A stretch of DNA of 64,000 nucleotides, from positions 1,891,001-1,955,000 of the forward strand of contig NZ_CP012643.1 in assembly GCF_001310085.1 (NCBI RefSeq), written 5' to 3'. Every line of letters starts with the position of its first letter. Positions within the stretch are counted from its first letter, which is position 1. A program made the translations under genes and the position numbers. The notes beneath the pieces are model-generated. The model was not told where the DNA came from. It saw nothing but the letters and a program-made list of their open reading frames with translations, and made no database searches. Below, one piece after another: positions 26,293 to 35,113 of the stretch. Source of the DNA: Rufibacter tibetensis (GTDB taxonomy: Bacteria; Bacteroidota; Bacteroidia; Cytophagales; Hymenobacteraceae).

Positions 26293-27480
26293 TTACCTGT
26301 TCAACACCACCCTAAACGTAGTACCCTTCCCTACCTCAGAGGATTTTACATAAAGCCGTCCCTGGTGGTAGTTCTCAATGATGCGTTTCGCCAATGCAAG
26401 CCCTAAACCCCAACCGCGTTTTTTGGTGGTATAACCGGGCACGAATACTTCTTCCTGCTTTGTTTTAGGAATACCTTTGCCTGTGTCCTGAATGTCCAGC
26501 GCAATGGCGCCTTTGGTATTGGACTTCACCAGCCGAAGCGTGATACTGCCCTTGCCTTCCATGGCGTCAACAGCGTTTTTACAGATGTTCTCAATCACCC
26601 ATTCAAAAAGCGGGATATTTACCTTGGCCGTGGTCTCTGGCGGAAATTCGGTTTCTATGTTAATGGCCACTTTGCTGGAAACCCGGTTGCGCAGGTACCC
26701 AATGGCATTGTCCACCACCTGTAGGAGTGGCTCATCCTTGAGCACCGGCACCGAGCCTATGTTGGAGAAACGCTCAGTGATAATTTCCAGCCGTTTTACG
26801 TCTTTGCCCAGCTCGTCAATAATGGGTTCGTTCTCAAACTTGGGGCTTCCCTTCAGGTACTCGTACCAGGCCATGAGCGAAGAGAGCGGCGTGCCTAACT
26901 GGTGCGCGGTTTCTTTGGCCAGACCTACCCACACGCGGTTCTGCTCGGCTTTGCGCGAGTAGCTGAAGGCATAATAGGCGATAACTGAAAGGCAGGCAAT
27001 AACCGTGAGTTGCACGTACGGGTAGTAGCGTAGTTGAGTAAGCAGCTCAGAATCTTTGTAGAAAATATAGTTTTTGAACTCCTGCTGGTAAGACACCTCA
27101 ATGGGTTTGTGCTGGGCTTTCATCTTGGCTATTTCCCGCTGTAAAAGCCTTTTTTTGCGCTTTTCTGAAATCTTTTCGGGTATATCAAGGTTCTTATAAG
27201 CGATGACGTTCTCGTTTTCGTCGGTCTGTATCACCGGTACTGAGCGGTTCGCGTCAATGATTTCTTCCTGAATAAACACCAGGTTGTCTGAGTCAATTTC
27301 AGCATTGATCATATAGCGTAAGCCTTTGGCGTACAGGTCAATCAGTTGTTGCTCGCGCTCAGACAGCTTAGCCACTAACACGTTTGTGTAAATCACAGTA
27401 GCTGCCCCAATGAACAAGGCAACCGCAATGATCAAGAGCTTTAACCTGGATTTCTTAGAATAAATGGAGGTTGGGATCAT
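26293..27480 (-). CDS. Membrane sensor histidine kinase
   Basis: 395 aa from the ATG at 27480 (a TTG 12 bp upstream is the alternative). Two membrane segments (about 11-34 and 160-178) enclose a periplasmic region of about 125 aa without a recognised sensor domain. HisKA H-box: AKETAHQLGTPLSSLMAW with the phosphorylated His; then the N box ENICKNAVDAM, G1 DTGKGIPK, and G2 GWGLGLALAKRII. No response regulator lies beside it, so it is an orphan kinase in this window. AHQLGTPLS in place of the usual HELRTPL marks a group common in Bacteroidota. Confidence 0.88.
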   Translation of the reverse strand: MIPTSIYSKKSRLKLLIIAVALFIGAATVIYTNVLVAKLSEREQQLIDLYAKGLRYMINAEIDSDNLVFIQEEIIDANRSVPVIQTDENENVIAYKNLDIPEKISEKRKKRLLQREIAKMKAQHKPIEVSYQQEFKNYIFYKDSELLTQLRYYPYVQLTVIACLSVIAYYAFSYSRKAEQNRVWVGLAKETAHQLGTPLSSLMAWYEYLKGSPKFENEPIIDELGKDVKRLEIITERFSNIGSVPVLKDEPLLQVVDNAIGYLRNRVSSKVAINIETEFPPETTAKVNIPLFEWVIENICKNAVDAMEGKGSITLRLVKSNTKGAIALDIQDTGKGIPKTKQEEVFVPGYTTKKRGWGLGLALAKRIIENYHQGRLYVKSSEVGKGTTFRVVLNR

Positions 27481-27632
27481 GTACAAAGGCAACGCTAGAA
27501 CAGATACGCCCGTCTTGGGATTGTGTTCTCCCTAAACGAAGATAGCAGAAGAAGCGTCTGTTCGCCGCAATTTGTAATGAGTATAAATAAAAGAAAGATA
27601 CGAAAGTAATTCATTCTTAAAAGATCGCGCCG

Positions 27633-27640
27633 TAATTTTG
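27633..27640 (+). promoter_or_regulatory. -7 box (TAATTTTG) of hemA
   Basis: It directly abuts the first in-frame ATG at 27642, so that codon would lie upstream of or at the transcript start; it therefore supports the ATG at 27663. Confidence 0.55.
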
Positions 27641-27662
27641 CATGCTATTTCAAAACTGCCGT

Positions 27663-28937
27663 ATGCTTCACAACTTTAGAGCCGTCAGTCTTTCATATAA
27701 AAAAGCTCCCTTAGACATAAGAGAGCTTATCGCCTTGGATGAGGGGTCGTGCCGACAGTTCCTGCAAACGCTCAAAAATTTCATTCAGGCAACTGACATT
27801 TTAGTGCTTTCCACGTGCAACCGCACGGAGGTTTATTATACTTCTGATGATGACTACAGCCACGAAATCGTGAAACTGTTGGGCATCAGCAAAGGCATTT
27901 CCAATATTTCCCAGTATCTGGACTATTTCACCATTGTGAACGAGCATTCAGATGCTGTTCAGCACCTGTTCAACGTGGCCATGGGCCTTGATGCGCAGGT
28001 GGTGGGTGACATGCAGATCTCCAACCAGGTAAAACAAGCCTACCAGTGGAGTGTGGACAACGAGGCTGCCGGACCGTTCCTGCACCGCCTGCTGCACACC
28101 ATTTTCTTTACTAATAAGCGCGTAGTACAGGAGACCTCGTTCCGTGACGGAGCTGCCTCTACGTCTTATGCCGCGTTGGAACTAGTAGAAAGCTTAACTG
28201 CTGACATCACTAACCCTAAAGTATTGGTGGTGGGCTTGGGCGAGATTGGTGCCGATGTGTGCCGTCATCTGTCTGACTCAGATTTCCAGAACGTAAAGAT
28301 TTCTAACCGCACCAAAGCCAAAGCCGAAATTCTGGCAGAGGAGTGTGGCCTGGAAGTAGTTCCGTTTGAGAACCTAGTAGAAGCCATGAAGGAGGCCGAT
28401 GTGATTATCTCCTCCGTGGCCCGCGACGAGCCGTTCTTCACCAAAGAAATGGTGAGTCGCCTGAACGTGCTTACGTATAAATTCTTCATTGACCTGAGCG
28501 TGCCGCGCAGCGTTGAGCCGCAGGTAGAGCAGATTCCGGGAGTGTTGGTGTACAACATTGATACCATCCAGAACAAAGCCTCTGAAGCCCTGCAGCGCCG
28601 CTTAGATGCCGTGCCGCAGGTAAAGCAGATCATCAAGGAATCCATTGCCGGATTTGAGGACTGGAGCAAGGAGATGAACGTGTCGCCTACCATCCAGAAA
28701 CTGAAAAACGCGCTGGAAACCATCCGTCAGGAAGAGATGGCCCGTTATATGAAGAAGCTCACCCCAGAGGAAGCCAAACACATGGATGACGTGACCAAGT
28801 CCATGATGCAGAAGATCATCAAGCTTCCGGTACTGCAACTCAAGGCCGCCTGTAAACGCGGTGAAGCCGAAACCCTGATTGACGTACTTACTGATTTGTT
28901 CGATCTTGAGAAGCAGTCTTCTGAGGCGCACGCCTAA
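27663..28937 (+). CDS. hemA: Glutamyl-tRNA reductase
   Basis: 424 aa from the ATG at 27663, chosen over 27642 because of the -7 box position and the conserved start LHNFRAVSLSYKKAP. It reduces glutamyl-tRNA(Glu) to glutamate-1-semialdehyde with NADPH, the first committed step of C5 tetrapyrrole synthesis. The catalytic Cys is in LSTCNRTEVYY; the NADPH domain has VVGLGEIGADVCRHL; the C-terminal dimerisation helices are complete. hemL, hemB and hemC are not nearby. Confidence 0.95.
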   Translation: MLHNFRAVSLSYKKAPLDIRELIALDEGSCRQFLQTLKNFIQATDILVLSTCNRTEVYYTSDDDYSHEIVKLLGISKGISNISQYLDYFTIVNEHSDAVQHLFNVAMGLDAQVVGDMQISNQVKQAYQWSVDNEAAGPFLHRLLHTIFFTNKRVVQETSFRDGAASTSYAALELVESLTADITNPKVLVVGLGEIGADVCRHLSDSDFQNVKISNRTKAKAEILAEECGLEVVPFENLVEAMKEADVIISSVARDEPFFTKEMVSRLNVLTYKFFIDLSVPRSVEPQVEQIPGVLVYNIDTIQNKASEALQRRLDAVPQVKQIIKESIAGFEDWSKEMNVSPTIQKLKNALETIRQEEMARYMKKLTPEEAKHMDDVTKSMMQKIIKLPVLQLKAACKRGEAETLIDVLTDLFDLEKQSSEAHA

Positions 28938-28965
28938 TTAAGTTTTTATTATTTCACCCATATTG

Positions 28966-28995
28966 AGCGGGGCATTCTTTATAGAGTGTCCCGCT
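28966..28995 (+). terminator. Terminator of hemA
   Basis: AGCGGG / CCCGCT stem followed by TTTCGTTT, 29 bp past the hemA stop and just upstream of the next start at 29014. Confidence 0.7.
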
Positions 28996-29013
28996 TTCGT
29001 TTATATTGGCTTT

Positions 29014-29967
29014 ATGAAAAAGCTGCTTTTCTCCCTCACTGCTGCCCTTCTCTCCTTCTCCGGTTTTGCCCAGGTAAATTGGGTCCCATCTGCGCAACAC
29101 CAGGAAGGGCTACCCACCTCTGTCAAAGTGTTCATTACCTCAGACTCTCTGGACGGGAAACCGGTTAGAGCCTATTATCTGGAAGCTGACCTAAAAGACC
29201 TCAAACTAGAGGTGCTCACCAGAGTAGGCAACGGCAAGCGCTACACCCCGCAGCAATATTATGAGAAAGAAGCAGGCAACGTACTGGCGGTGGTCAACAC
29301 CACATTCTTTTCCTTCGCTGACAACAGCAATTTGAATTTGATCATCAATGACGGTAAAGTGCTGGCGCCGCAAGCTTCTGTGAAACGCAAGAACCCAAAA
29401 GGAACAGATACGCTCACCTATCATCCTACCACCGGCGCCATCGGGTTCTTCCGCAACCGCACCGTAGATGTGGCTTGGGCCTACAACGTGGGCAAAAGGA
29501 AGAAGACCATGGAACTGGCGGCACCCTATGACTCTGATATGAATGGCCAACCTGCTCCTGAGCCTTCCAAACGCACGGTTAAAAGGATCAAACGCTGGAA
29601 GCCAGAAGTTGCAGTGGGCGGCGGCCCGGTATTGGTGCAAGATGGCAAGGTACACATCACCGCTGAGGAAGAAATGCGTGGCGGTGCCGGATTCAGAGGT
29701 CCGCACCCACGTACGGCGATGGGCTACAAGCCAAATAACAAATTCATCATCCTGATGGTGGAAGGCCGCAACAAAGGCATCGCCGAAGGTGCCAGCTTAG
29801 ATCAGTTGGCAAAGCTGATGGTAGAGTTAGGCTGCAAAGAAGCCCTAAACCTGGATGGTGGCGGATCCAGTGCGCTTTACGTGAAAGGCAAAGACACTAT
29901 TAAGCCCTCTGACAAGGAAGGTCAACGCCCAGTGCCTGCGGTGTTAGTGTTGAAGTATAAAGAGTAA
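29014..29967 (+). CDS. Exported phosphodiester glycosidase family protein (NAGPA/DUF2233)
   Basis: 317 aa from the ATG at 29014, which begins a clear signal peptide (MKKLLFSLTAALLSFSGFAQ); an earlier frame start at 28963 lies inside the hemA terminator. The NAGPA-like catalytic fold shows NTTFFSF, GGGPVLVQDGKVH, RTAMGYKPNNKFIILMVEGR and LDGGGSSALYVKG, including the conserved Asp in LDGG. Mammalian NAGPA removes GlcNAc from phosphodiesters; bacterial members may trim cell-wall or exopolysaccharide phosphodiesters. It is periplasmic. Confidence 0.88.
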   Translation: MKKLLFSLTAALLSFSGFAQVNWVPSAQHQEGLPTSVKVFITSDSLDGKPVRAYYLEADLKDLKLEVLTRVGNGKRYTPQQYYEKEAGNVLAVVNTTFFSFADNSNLNLIINDGKVLAPQASVKRKNPKGTDTLTYHPTTGAIGFFRNRTVDVAWAYNVGKRKKTMELAAPYDSDMNGQPAPEPSKRTVKRIKRWKPEVAVGGGPVLVQDGKVHITAEEEMRGGAGFRGPHPRTAMGYKPNNKFIILMVEGRNKGIAEGASLDQLAKLMVELGCKEALNLDGGGSSALYVKGKDTIKPSDKEGQRPVPAVLVLKYKE

Positions 29968-30027
29968 TTTACGTTCCGTTTCTAGACGTTTTAAGAGAAA
30001 ACAAGTTAGAAGCAGAGCTTTGTTTTT

Positions 30028-30705
30028 CTAGAGTAATCGTTGTAGCAGATTATCCCGGAAGGCAGATGAAACAGGGATAGCTTTGCCACCTAGGGTTACT
30101 TGATGCCGCTCTATTTTCTCAATTTTATCCATGGCTACTAAATAAGAACGATGCACTTTTACAAAGCGATTGCCGGGAAGTTTCTCTTGGGCTTCAGACA
30201 GGGTCATGCGGGATAAGATACGTCGCTGAGGTTCATGGAACGTGAGGTAATTATCATCAGCTTCTATGTAAAGTAGTTGCCTTAGATTAACTCGTTCCCA
30301 GTCATAGCTCACCTTAACAAATAAGAATTCAGGAGCCTCATTCTCTACTCCTTTTTGCTTCCATTCCTGGGCTCGGGTACACGCTTGCAGGAAGCGCGGA
30401 AAAGTTATAGGCTTCAGTAGATAATCAGTAACTGCCAGCTCAAAGCCCTGCAAGGCGTACTCAGAAAAAGCAGTGGTAGAAATGATGCTGGCCTGCTTGC
30501 CTATGAGCTTTGCCACTTCCACTCCGGTTATATCTGGCATTTTGATATCCAGGAAAACCAAATCTATAGGCCGCTGTTGCAGGTACGCCAAGGCCTCTGT
30601 TGCGCTAACATATGTTGCTTCCAGTTTTAGAAACGGCACTTTTTGAGCATGAGCTTTGATTACGCTCAAGGCAATGGGCTCATCATCTATGGCAATACAC
30701 CGCAT
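30028..30705 (-). CDS. LytTR-type response regulator
   Basis: 225 aa. REC domain residues 1-120 with IDDEP (acidic pocket), phospho-acceptor Asp in LVFLDIKMPDITG, STTAFSEYA (Thr) and YLLKPI (Lys). LytTR DNA-binding domain residues 130-225: YIEADDNYLTFHE, FVKVHRSYLVAMDKIEKIE. The partner is almost certainly the LytS-like kinase at 30939-32006 on the same strand. The 233-bp spacer between them is long for such a pair and suggests a separate promoter for the regulator. Confidence 0.92.
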   Translation of the reverse strand: MRCIAIDDEPIALSVIKAHAQKVPFLKLEATYVSATEALAYLQQRPIDLVFLDIKMPDITGVEVAKLIGKQASIISTTAFSEYALQGFELAVTDYLLKPITFPRFLQACTRAQEWKQKGVENEAPEFLFVKVSYDWERVNLRQLLYIEADDNYLTFHEPQRRILSRMTLSEAQEKLPGNRFVKVHRSYLVAMDKIEKIERHQVTLGGKAIPVSSAFRDNLLQRLL

Positions 30706-30938
30706 GAGGTTAGTATAAGGTAAAGGCTAAAACGGCTTTTCTATCTGTTTGTGAAAGATTACCTTGCAGGAAGGTCGCGCACCATGGGTGGTGATCAACT
30801 CTTGGCAATAACTTACCCAACTGTTCACCAAAAAGCGCTTGACTGTTAACTCATAAAATGGAAAGGTTTCTTACTAGATTTGCTCTGAGTTGTCACTATG
30901 TTCAAAAGCATAGTTCAAAAATAAGTAGGAAAGACAAC

Positions 30939-32006
30939 TTAGTTCAAGGTCAGCTGCAGTTTAACTTTATACTGTCCGTTTTGGATGATTTCTAACTGAT
31001 GCTGCTGTGGATAAAGCAACTCCAGCCTTTTGCGTACGTGCGCAATACCGGTACCCGCTCCTTGATCCAATTGCCTGTCTGAGAACACAAGATTTTCGAC
31101 TGATAGGGTTAATTGTTGGTTTTTAACTTCAAGCATTAGTCTAATATAGCAATCTCGGTCTACACTAATGCCATATTTAAAGGCATTTTCCACAAAAGGA
31201 ATGAGCAGAAGCGGTACAATGAGCGCAAGTTTTCCATCAAAGTCCAGATTTGCCTGTATCCTGATATTCTCCCGCTCTGGTAGTCTAATCTGTTGTAACT
31301 GTAAATAATCTTCTAAGAAACGAATCTCATTAGATATGTCAGTTATTTTTTGCTGGGCTTCTGTGAGCACATAACGCATAATGCCGGACAATTGCTCCAC
31401 GCTTTGGGCAGTTACTACGGCATTTTCCTGCAAAGCAGTTCCGTAGAGGTTGTTGAGCGTGTTGAAGAAGAAGTGTGGGTTCAGTTGGGCTTTGAGGGCA
31501 TCTAGTTCGGCTTGGGTGTGTTGCCCCCTGCTTTCTACTTGCCTCACTTTTTGGAGGAAAGCATAACGAACCAAGGCGTAAAAGAAAGAATAAGCCAGCA
31601 GCAGCAGAAAAGGCGCAATGAAATTCATTGCATTCAACCGTAAGCTAAAAGAAGCTGGCCCTTGCCAATAGACAAAAATCAAAGCCATAACCAATCCCAA
31701 AGCCAGCAGCATAGAAGCTACTACATATGCCAGTACACCTTTCTTTTTGAATCTCAGATGGTAATTTACCTCTACCAGAAATGGCATCAAGACCAAAACA
31801 AATCCCCCAACATCGAAATTGGCATGTAAAAACCTGCTCCAGGTCGTTAACGGAACCCCATTCTCCATAAAAAGAAAATGGCCTTCTGTAGCTACCCGGT
31901 ACGCGTAAGTTCCAGTATCATACAAATTGAAAAAGAACCACACCAGAAAGGCATGAAGGAGTGCTTGTTGCCATACTTTTAGACGAGGGAGATTCTTAAG
32001 GTTCAT
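30939..32006 (-). CDS. LytS/YehU-type sensor histidine kinase
   Basis: 355 aa from the ATG at 32006 (a TTG at 32030 is less likely). Four hydrophobic segments (about 10-30, 60-80, 90-110, 125-150) are followed by the His_kinase domain PF06580: LNPHFFFNTLNNLYG holds the phosphorylated His, and LLLIPFVENAFKYGIS plus GAGTGIAHVRKRLELLYP form the ATPase core. It pairs with the LytTR regulator downstream. No ligand-binding extracytoplasmic domain is visible. Confidence 0.9.
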   Translation of the reverse strand: MNLKNLPRLKVWQQALLHAFLVWFFFNLYDTGTYAYRVATEGHFLFMENGVPLTTWSRFLHANFDVGGFVLVLMPFLVEVNYHLRFKKKGVLAYVVASMLLALGLVMALIFVYWQGPASFSLRLNAMNFIAPFLLLLAYSFFYALVRYAFLQKVRQVESRGQHTQAELDALKAQLNPHFFFNTLNNLYGTALQENAVVTAQSVEQLSGIMRYVLTEAQQKITDISNEIRFLEDYLQLQQIRLPERENIRIQANLDFDGKLALIVPLLLIPFVENAFKYGISVDRDCYIRLMLEVKNQQLTLSVENLVFSDRQLDQGAGTGIAHVRKRLELLYPQQHQLEIIQNGQYKVKLQLTLN

Positions 32007-32126
32007 TGCTAATTGCGTTATTTGAACCAAAGCAAGAAAACTTCTCTAACCACTGCAACTAAATGGGGTGAAGCTCAGGGGGAAAGTGGTGAAACAATCA
32101 AAAAGGTGACCAAAGGGCAAAATAAA

Positions 32127-32170
32127 AACCGTTTCTGGCCTACTTTCGGAAAAACAGGCTAGAAACGGTT
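32127..32170 (-). terminator. Palindromic terminator after the arsR-like gene
   Basis: 44-nt inverted repeat (AACCGTTTCTGGCCT / AGGCTAGAAACGGTT, one mismatch) followed on the minus strand by TTTATTTTG; 44 bp past the regulator stop. Member of the recurrent palindrome family. Confidence 0.75.
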
Positions 32171-32214
32171 CCGGGGAGTACTTACTTGATGGGGGAACTA
32201 GGCAAGCAGGAATG

Positions 32215-32523
32215 TTACAGGTCTCCGCAACACTCCTCCAGGCAGTCTATCACATCAATCAGCTTTGGGATAGAAAGGGAATAATAGATTTTGGTGCCCA
32301 CCTTGAAAGACGAGAGAACGCCCTTGTCTTTCAGCGTGATCAAATGCTGTGAGGCAATCGCCTGCGGAAGATCTAGATAATTGTAAATCTCCGTCACCGT
32401 CATTTTATCTTCCTTACCCAGAAGATCCACAATGGCCAACCTTTTTGGATGCGCCAGCACCTTAAGCATAGACGCCGCCTTATCTATCTTCTTAGATTCT
32501 ACTCTGGATAATAAACTTTTCAT
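32215..32523 (-). CDS. ArsR-family winged-helix regulator
   Basis: 102 aa. HTH_5 domain residues 20-85: MLKVLAHPKRLAIVDLLG (helix 1-2), TVTEIYNYLDLPQAIASQHLITLKDKGVLSS (recognition helix and wing start), GTKIYYSLS (wing). The C-terminus CLEECCGDL has three Cys that could bind a soft metal or sense redox state, but this placement is not a canonical ArsR/SmtB site. No metal-resistance gene is beside it; upstream is a long 1.2-kb non-coding region. Confidence 0.88.
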   Translation of the reverse strand: MKSLLSRVESKKIDKAASMLKVLAHPKRLAIVDLLGKEDKMTVTEIYNYLDLPQAIASQHLITLKDKGVLSSFKVGTKIYYSLSIPKLIDVIDCLEECCGDL

Positions 32524-33260
32524 AAGGACACACTAAAATCAGTACTACAATAGACGCTCCGACCGCGCCTTTAAACCCGCCCTTCAACTCGCTTCACTTC
32601 ATACATGAACATTACGTTACTTAAACGCATGGCGACTTACCATGTTATAGGTATTATGTCTGGCACTCCGTTAGGCTAAGCTTTCTTGGCTTATTGCAGA
32701 TTTACGTATAAAGAACATAATTGGATATATAAAATACTTAATACTGAAACAGTTCCATATACAGATATATAAGAACAGCCGCTGAGAGCATTTAAAAGGG
32801 CAAAAAGGCCAAAAAAAATCTTACCTACGTAGCTCAAAAAGCAGCTATTCTACTAAGCAGCAACTAGTTTATGGGAGGTTTTACTTATAGGAGAATTTCA
32901 TGGCATTGAACATCCACATAGAATTTCAACTGCCACAATCATGCTCAATGAGCTAAGCAAAAAAAGGCACCGCCTAAACCGCAGTCCTTCTGTCTTCCCA
33001 CCTCCCCTAATTACTTTTTGGTTTCCTGCTGCCACAAACAGCCATTTACCATTTGCACATAGTCTGAAGAAACTGTAAGAAAGGAACGTTCTAGTATAGA
33101 ACAAATTGTCTCTCAACTATCTATAAATTCACCTATTAGCATCATACATACTTAATAGAAGGTGCCATTTTGGGTAACAGAGAAAGTTGTTTGACGAAGA
33201 AGAAGCCGACACTTCTAAAGTGTGATCTTCCAATGTGTGGATGTGTGGATCTGCAGGTGT
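32524..33260. other. Long A/T-rich intergenic region without a supported gene
   Basis: First 740 bp of the 1.18-kb gap between the divergent arsR-like gene and the GLFV dehydrogenase. Frames here are short and low complexity. The A/T-rich part (32690-32800) has several ATATA-type partial palindromes that could be regulator sites, but none is strong. The rest of the gap (33266-33558) holds repeat modules C, B and A. Confidence 0.5.
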
Positions 33261-33265
33261 AAACA

Positions 33266-33297
33266 TCCACCTACGCTCCCTTCAAAGGGAGAATACC
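33266..33297 (-). repeat. Mosaic repeat, module C, copy in the 33-kb element
   Basis: Hairpin CTCCCTTCAAAGGGAG at 33276-33291, followed on the minus strand by GTAGGTGGATGTT; the counterpart of 21955-21991. Confidence 0.5.
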
Positions 33298-33324
33298 AGC
33301 TATCGTGTTTGAGGTTATTACCTC

Positions 33325-33377
33325 ACTGCAGTTGCAAACTGCAGTCATTGTGAGTCCAAGTCGCAGACTTGAACCAT
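33325..33377 (-). repeat. Mosaic repeat, module B (twin hairpins), copy 1
   Basis: On the minus strand: ATGGTTCAAGTC, loop TGC, GACTTGG, then CTGCAGTT, loop TGC, AACTGCAG. Hairpins at 33357-33371 and 33326-33344. It matches 48288-48341 with compensated differences in the stem. Confidence 0.85.
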
Positions 33378-33407
33378 ATATTCTTTCAGAAAGCAAAGCC
33401 TACGCCT

Positions 33408-33558
33408 ATCCGTTTCCAGCCTTTCGTCTGAGCGCCTAGGACTCGACCCGGTGCCGCGTTAGCGGCAGCCCTAAGGGGCAGGCGAGAGGCCACAGCGCGA
33501 GGGCGGAAGGCGGGGCCTCGCGGCCGTGAGCGCTTATCGCCAAAGATGAAACAATCAA
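33408..33558 (-). repeat. Mosaic intergenic repeat, module A, copy 3 (diverged middle)
   Basis: On the minus strand it begins TTGTTTCATC then GGCGATAAGCGCTCACGG, with GGCCGCGAGGCC (33514-33525), and ends GGCGCTC and GCTGGAAACGG. Both ends match the copies at 21690 and 48065, while the middle (about 33430-33490) is unrelated and GC-rich with several small hairpins. Confidence 0.75.
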
Positions 33559-33662
33559 GCTCTTGAGTTTACGCAGAAAGCAGACTATCTAAAGGACCAG
33601 CAATCTTATACAGAAGAAGCTTAAAATCCGTTCTCCCCTAACAACTAACAACCGTTATCCTA

Positions 33663-33670
33663 TACCTTTG
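33663..33670 (+). promoter_or_regulatory. -7 box (TACCTTTG) of the second GLFV dehydrogenase
   Basis: TAnnTTTG 31 bp before the ATG at 33702; no clear -33 TTG. Confidence 0.55.
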
Positions 33671-33701
33671 CGCCTAAACATCAAGACAACTGCACCCCAC
33701 T

Positions 33702-34928
33702 ATGAAAGACCTCCTCGCCAAATTTGAGAACAAACGTCCTGAAATTGTTTTTGAGTGGAAAGATTCTGAAACGGAGGCTGAGGGCTGGGTAGTAATTAAT
33801 TCCTTGCGGGGTGGGGCAGCCGGGGGCGGAACGCGCATGCGCAAAGGTTTAGACAAACGGGAGGTTGAATCTTTGGCCAAAACCATGGAAGTGAAGTTCA
33901 CCGTGTCTGGCCCAGCCATTGGCGGCGCGAAATCTGGGATCAACTTTGACCCGGCAGACCCCAGAAAGCAAGGTGTGCTGGAACGGTGGTACCGTGTGGT
34001 GTTCCCGCTACTCAAGAACTATTATGGCACTGGCGGCGACCTAAACATAGACGAAATTCATGAGGTAATTCCTATTACTGAGGAATACGGGCTGTGGCAT
34101 CCGCAGGAAGGCATCGTGAATGGGCACTTTAAAGCTACCGAGCCGCAGAAAATTAATAAACTGGGCCAGCTGCGCCAAGGTGTGAGCAAAGTACTGGAAG
34201 ACGTGAATTATTCTCCTTCCCTACCGCGGAAATACACCGTAGCCGACATGATCACGGGCTATGGCGTGGCCAAGGCAGTGGCACATTATTATGAGCTGTG
34301 GGCCGGTGAGCTGCAGGGCAAACGGGCTATCATCCAAGGTTGGGGAAACGTAGGCGCAGCGGCAGCTTATTACCTGGCTTCTGAAGGGGTGAAGATTGTG
34401 GGCATCATTGACCGGGCCGGTGGATTGATTCAGGAAGAAGGCTTCTCCTTTGAAGAAATCACTCAGCTTTTCTTAAACCGGGTAGGAAACACCTTGTTGG
34501 CCGACAACCTGCTTTCTTTTGAAGAGGTGGATAACCGCATCTGGGACCTGCCTTCTGAAATTTTCATTCCGGCGGCGGCTTCAAGGCTGGTGTCTACAGA
34601 GCAGGTAGTGCGCATGCAGCGCCAAGGTTTAGAAGTGATTTCCAGCGGGGCCAACGTGCCCTTCAAAGATCCGGAAATCTTCTTTGGCGCAACGGGTGAG
34701 TTTGCGGACCAGCAGGTTTCTGTGATTCCAGACTTTGTGGCCAACTGCGGCATGGCGCGGGTATTTGCCTATCTCATGGAGCAGGATGTGGAAATCACTG
34801 ATGAAGCCATCTTCTCTGATATTTCCCGGACTATCCGGCAGGCGCTGGAGAAAGCCCATGAGCGGCATCCGCAGAAAACCGAAATCGCCAAAACATGCTT
34901 TGAGATAGCCTTAAGCCAATTGCTATAA
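33702..34928 (+). CDS. Divergent Glu/Leu/Phe/Val dehydrogenase family protein
   Basis: 408 aa. Dimerisation domain: MEVKFTVSGPAIGGAKSGINF keeps both active-site Lys, and GTGGDLNIDE keeps the catalytic Asp although the usual APDMGT context is replaced. The Rossmann domain shows IIQGWGNVGAAAAYYLAS. It is clearly unlike the GDH at 17271 and the LeuDH at 53999, so its substrate may differ; annotation should stop at amino-acid dehydrogenase. It has its own promoter and a long convergent terminator. Confidence 0.85.
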   Translation: MKDLLAKFENKRPEIVFEWKDSETEAEGWVVINSLRGGAAGGGTRMRKGLDKREVESLAKTMEVKFTVSGPAIGGAKSGINFDPADPRKQGVLERWYRVVFPLLKNYYGTGGDLNIDEIHEVIPITEEYGLWHPQEGIVNGHFKATEPQKINKLGQLRQGVSKVLEDVNYSPSLPRKYTVADMITGYGVAKAVAHYYELWAGELQGKRAIIQGWGNVGAAAAYYLASEGVKIVGIIDRAGGLIQEEGFSFEEITQLFLNRVGNTLLADNLLSFEEVDNRIWDLPSEIFIPAAASRLVSTEQVVRMQRQGLEVISSGANVPFKDPEIFFGATGEFADQQVSVIPDFVANCGMARVFAYLMEQDVEITDEAIFSDISRTIRQALEKAHERHPQKTEIAKTCFEIALSQLL

Positions 34929-34984
34929 TCTAAAAGAACCCAGCTCCTGTTTCTTAACAGAAATAAAGCTTGACATATACATTG

Positions 34985-35046
34985 AAACGCCTTTGCCGTT
35001 TTGCCCTTGGTTTATAGAAAGCAAGAGTAAAACGGCAAAGGCGTTT
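34985..35046. terminator. Bidirectional palindromic terminator between convergent genes
   Basis: Perfect 18-bp arms AAACGCCTTTGCCGTTTT / AAAACGGCAAAGGCGTTT around CTTGGTTTATAGAAAGCAAG, followed by ATTTTTTAG; it serves both the dehydrogenase and the small lipoprotein gene. Confidence 0.88.
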
Positions 35047-35113
35047 ATTTTTTAGAATGAGAAGCCTGCCAGTCAAAAGACTAAGCCTGCTATAGTTTCT
35101 CTGCTGCCAAAAC

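Noticed and set aside
32898-33116. 72-aa minus-strand frame in the arsR-upstream gap
   Set aside because: No ribosome-binding site, no recognisable domain, and base composition like the surrounding A/T-rich spacer.
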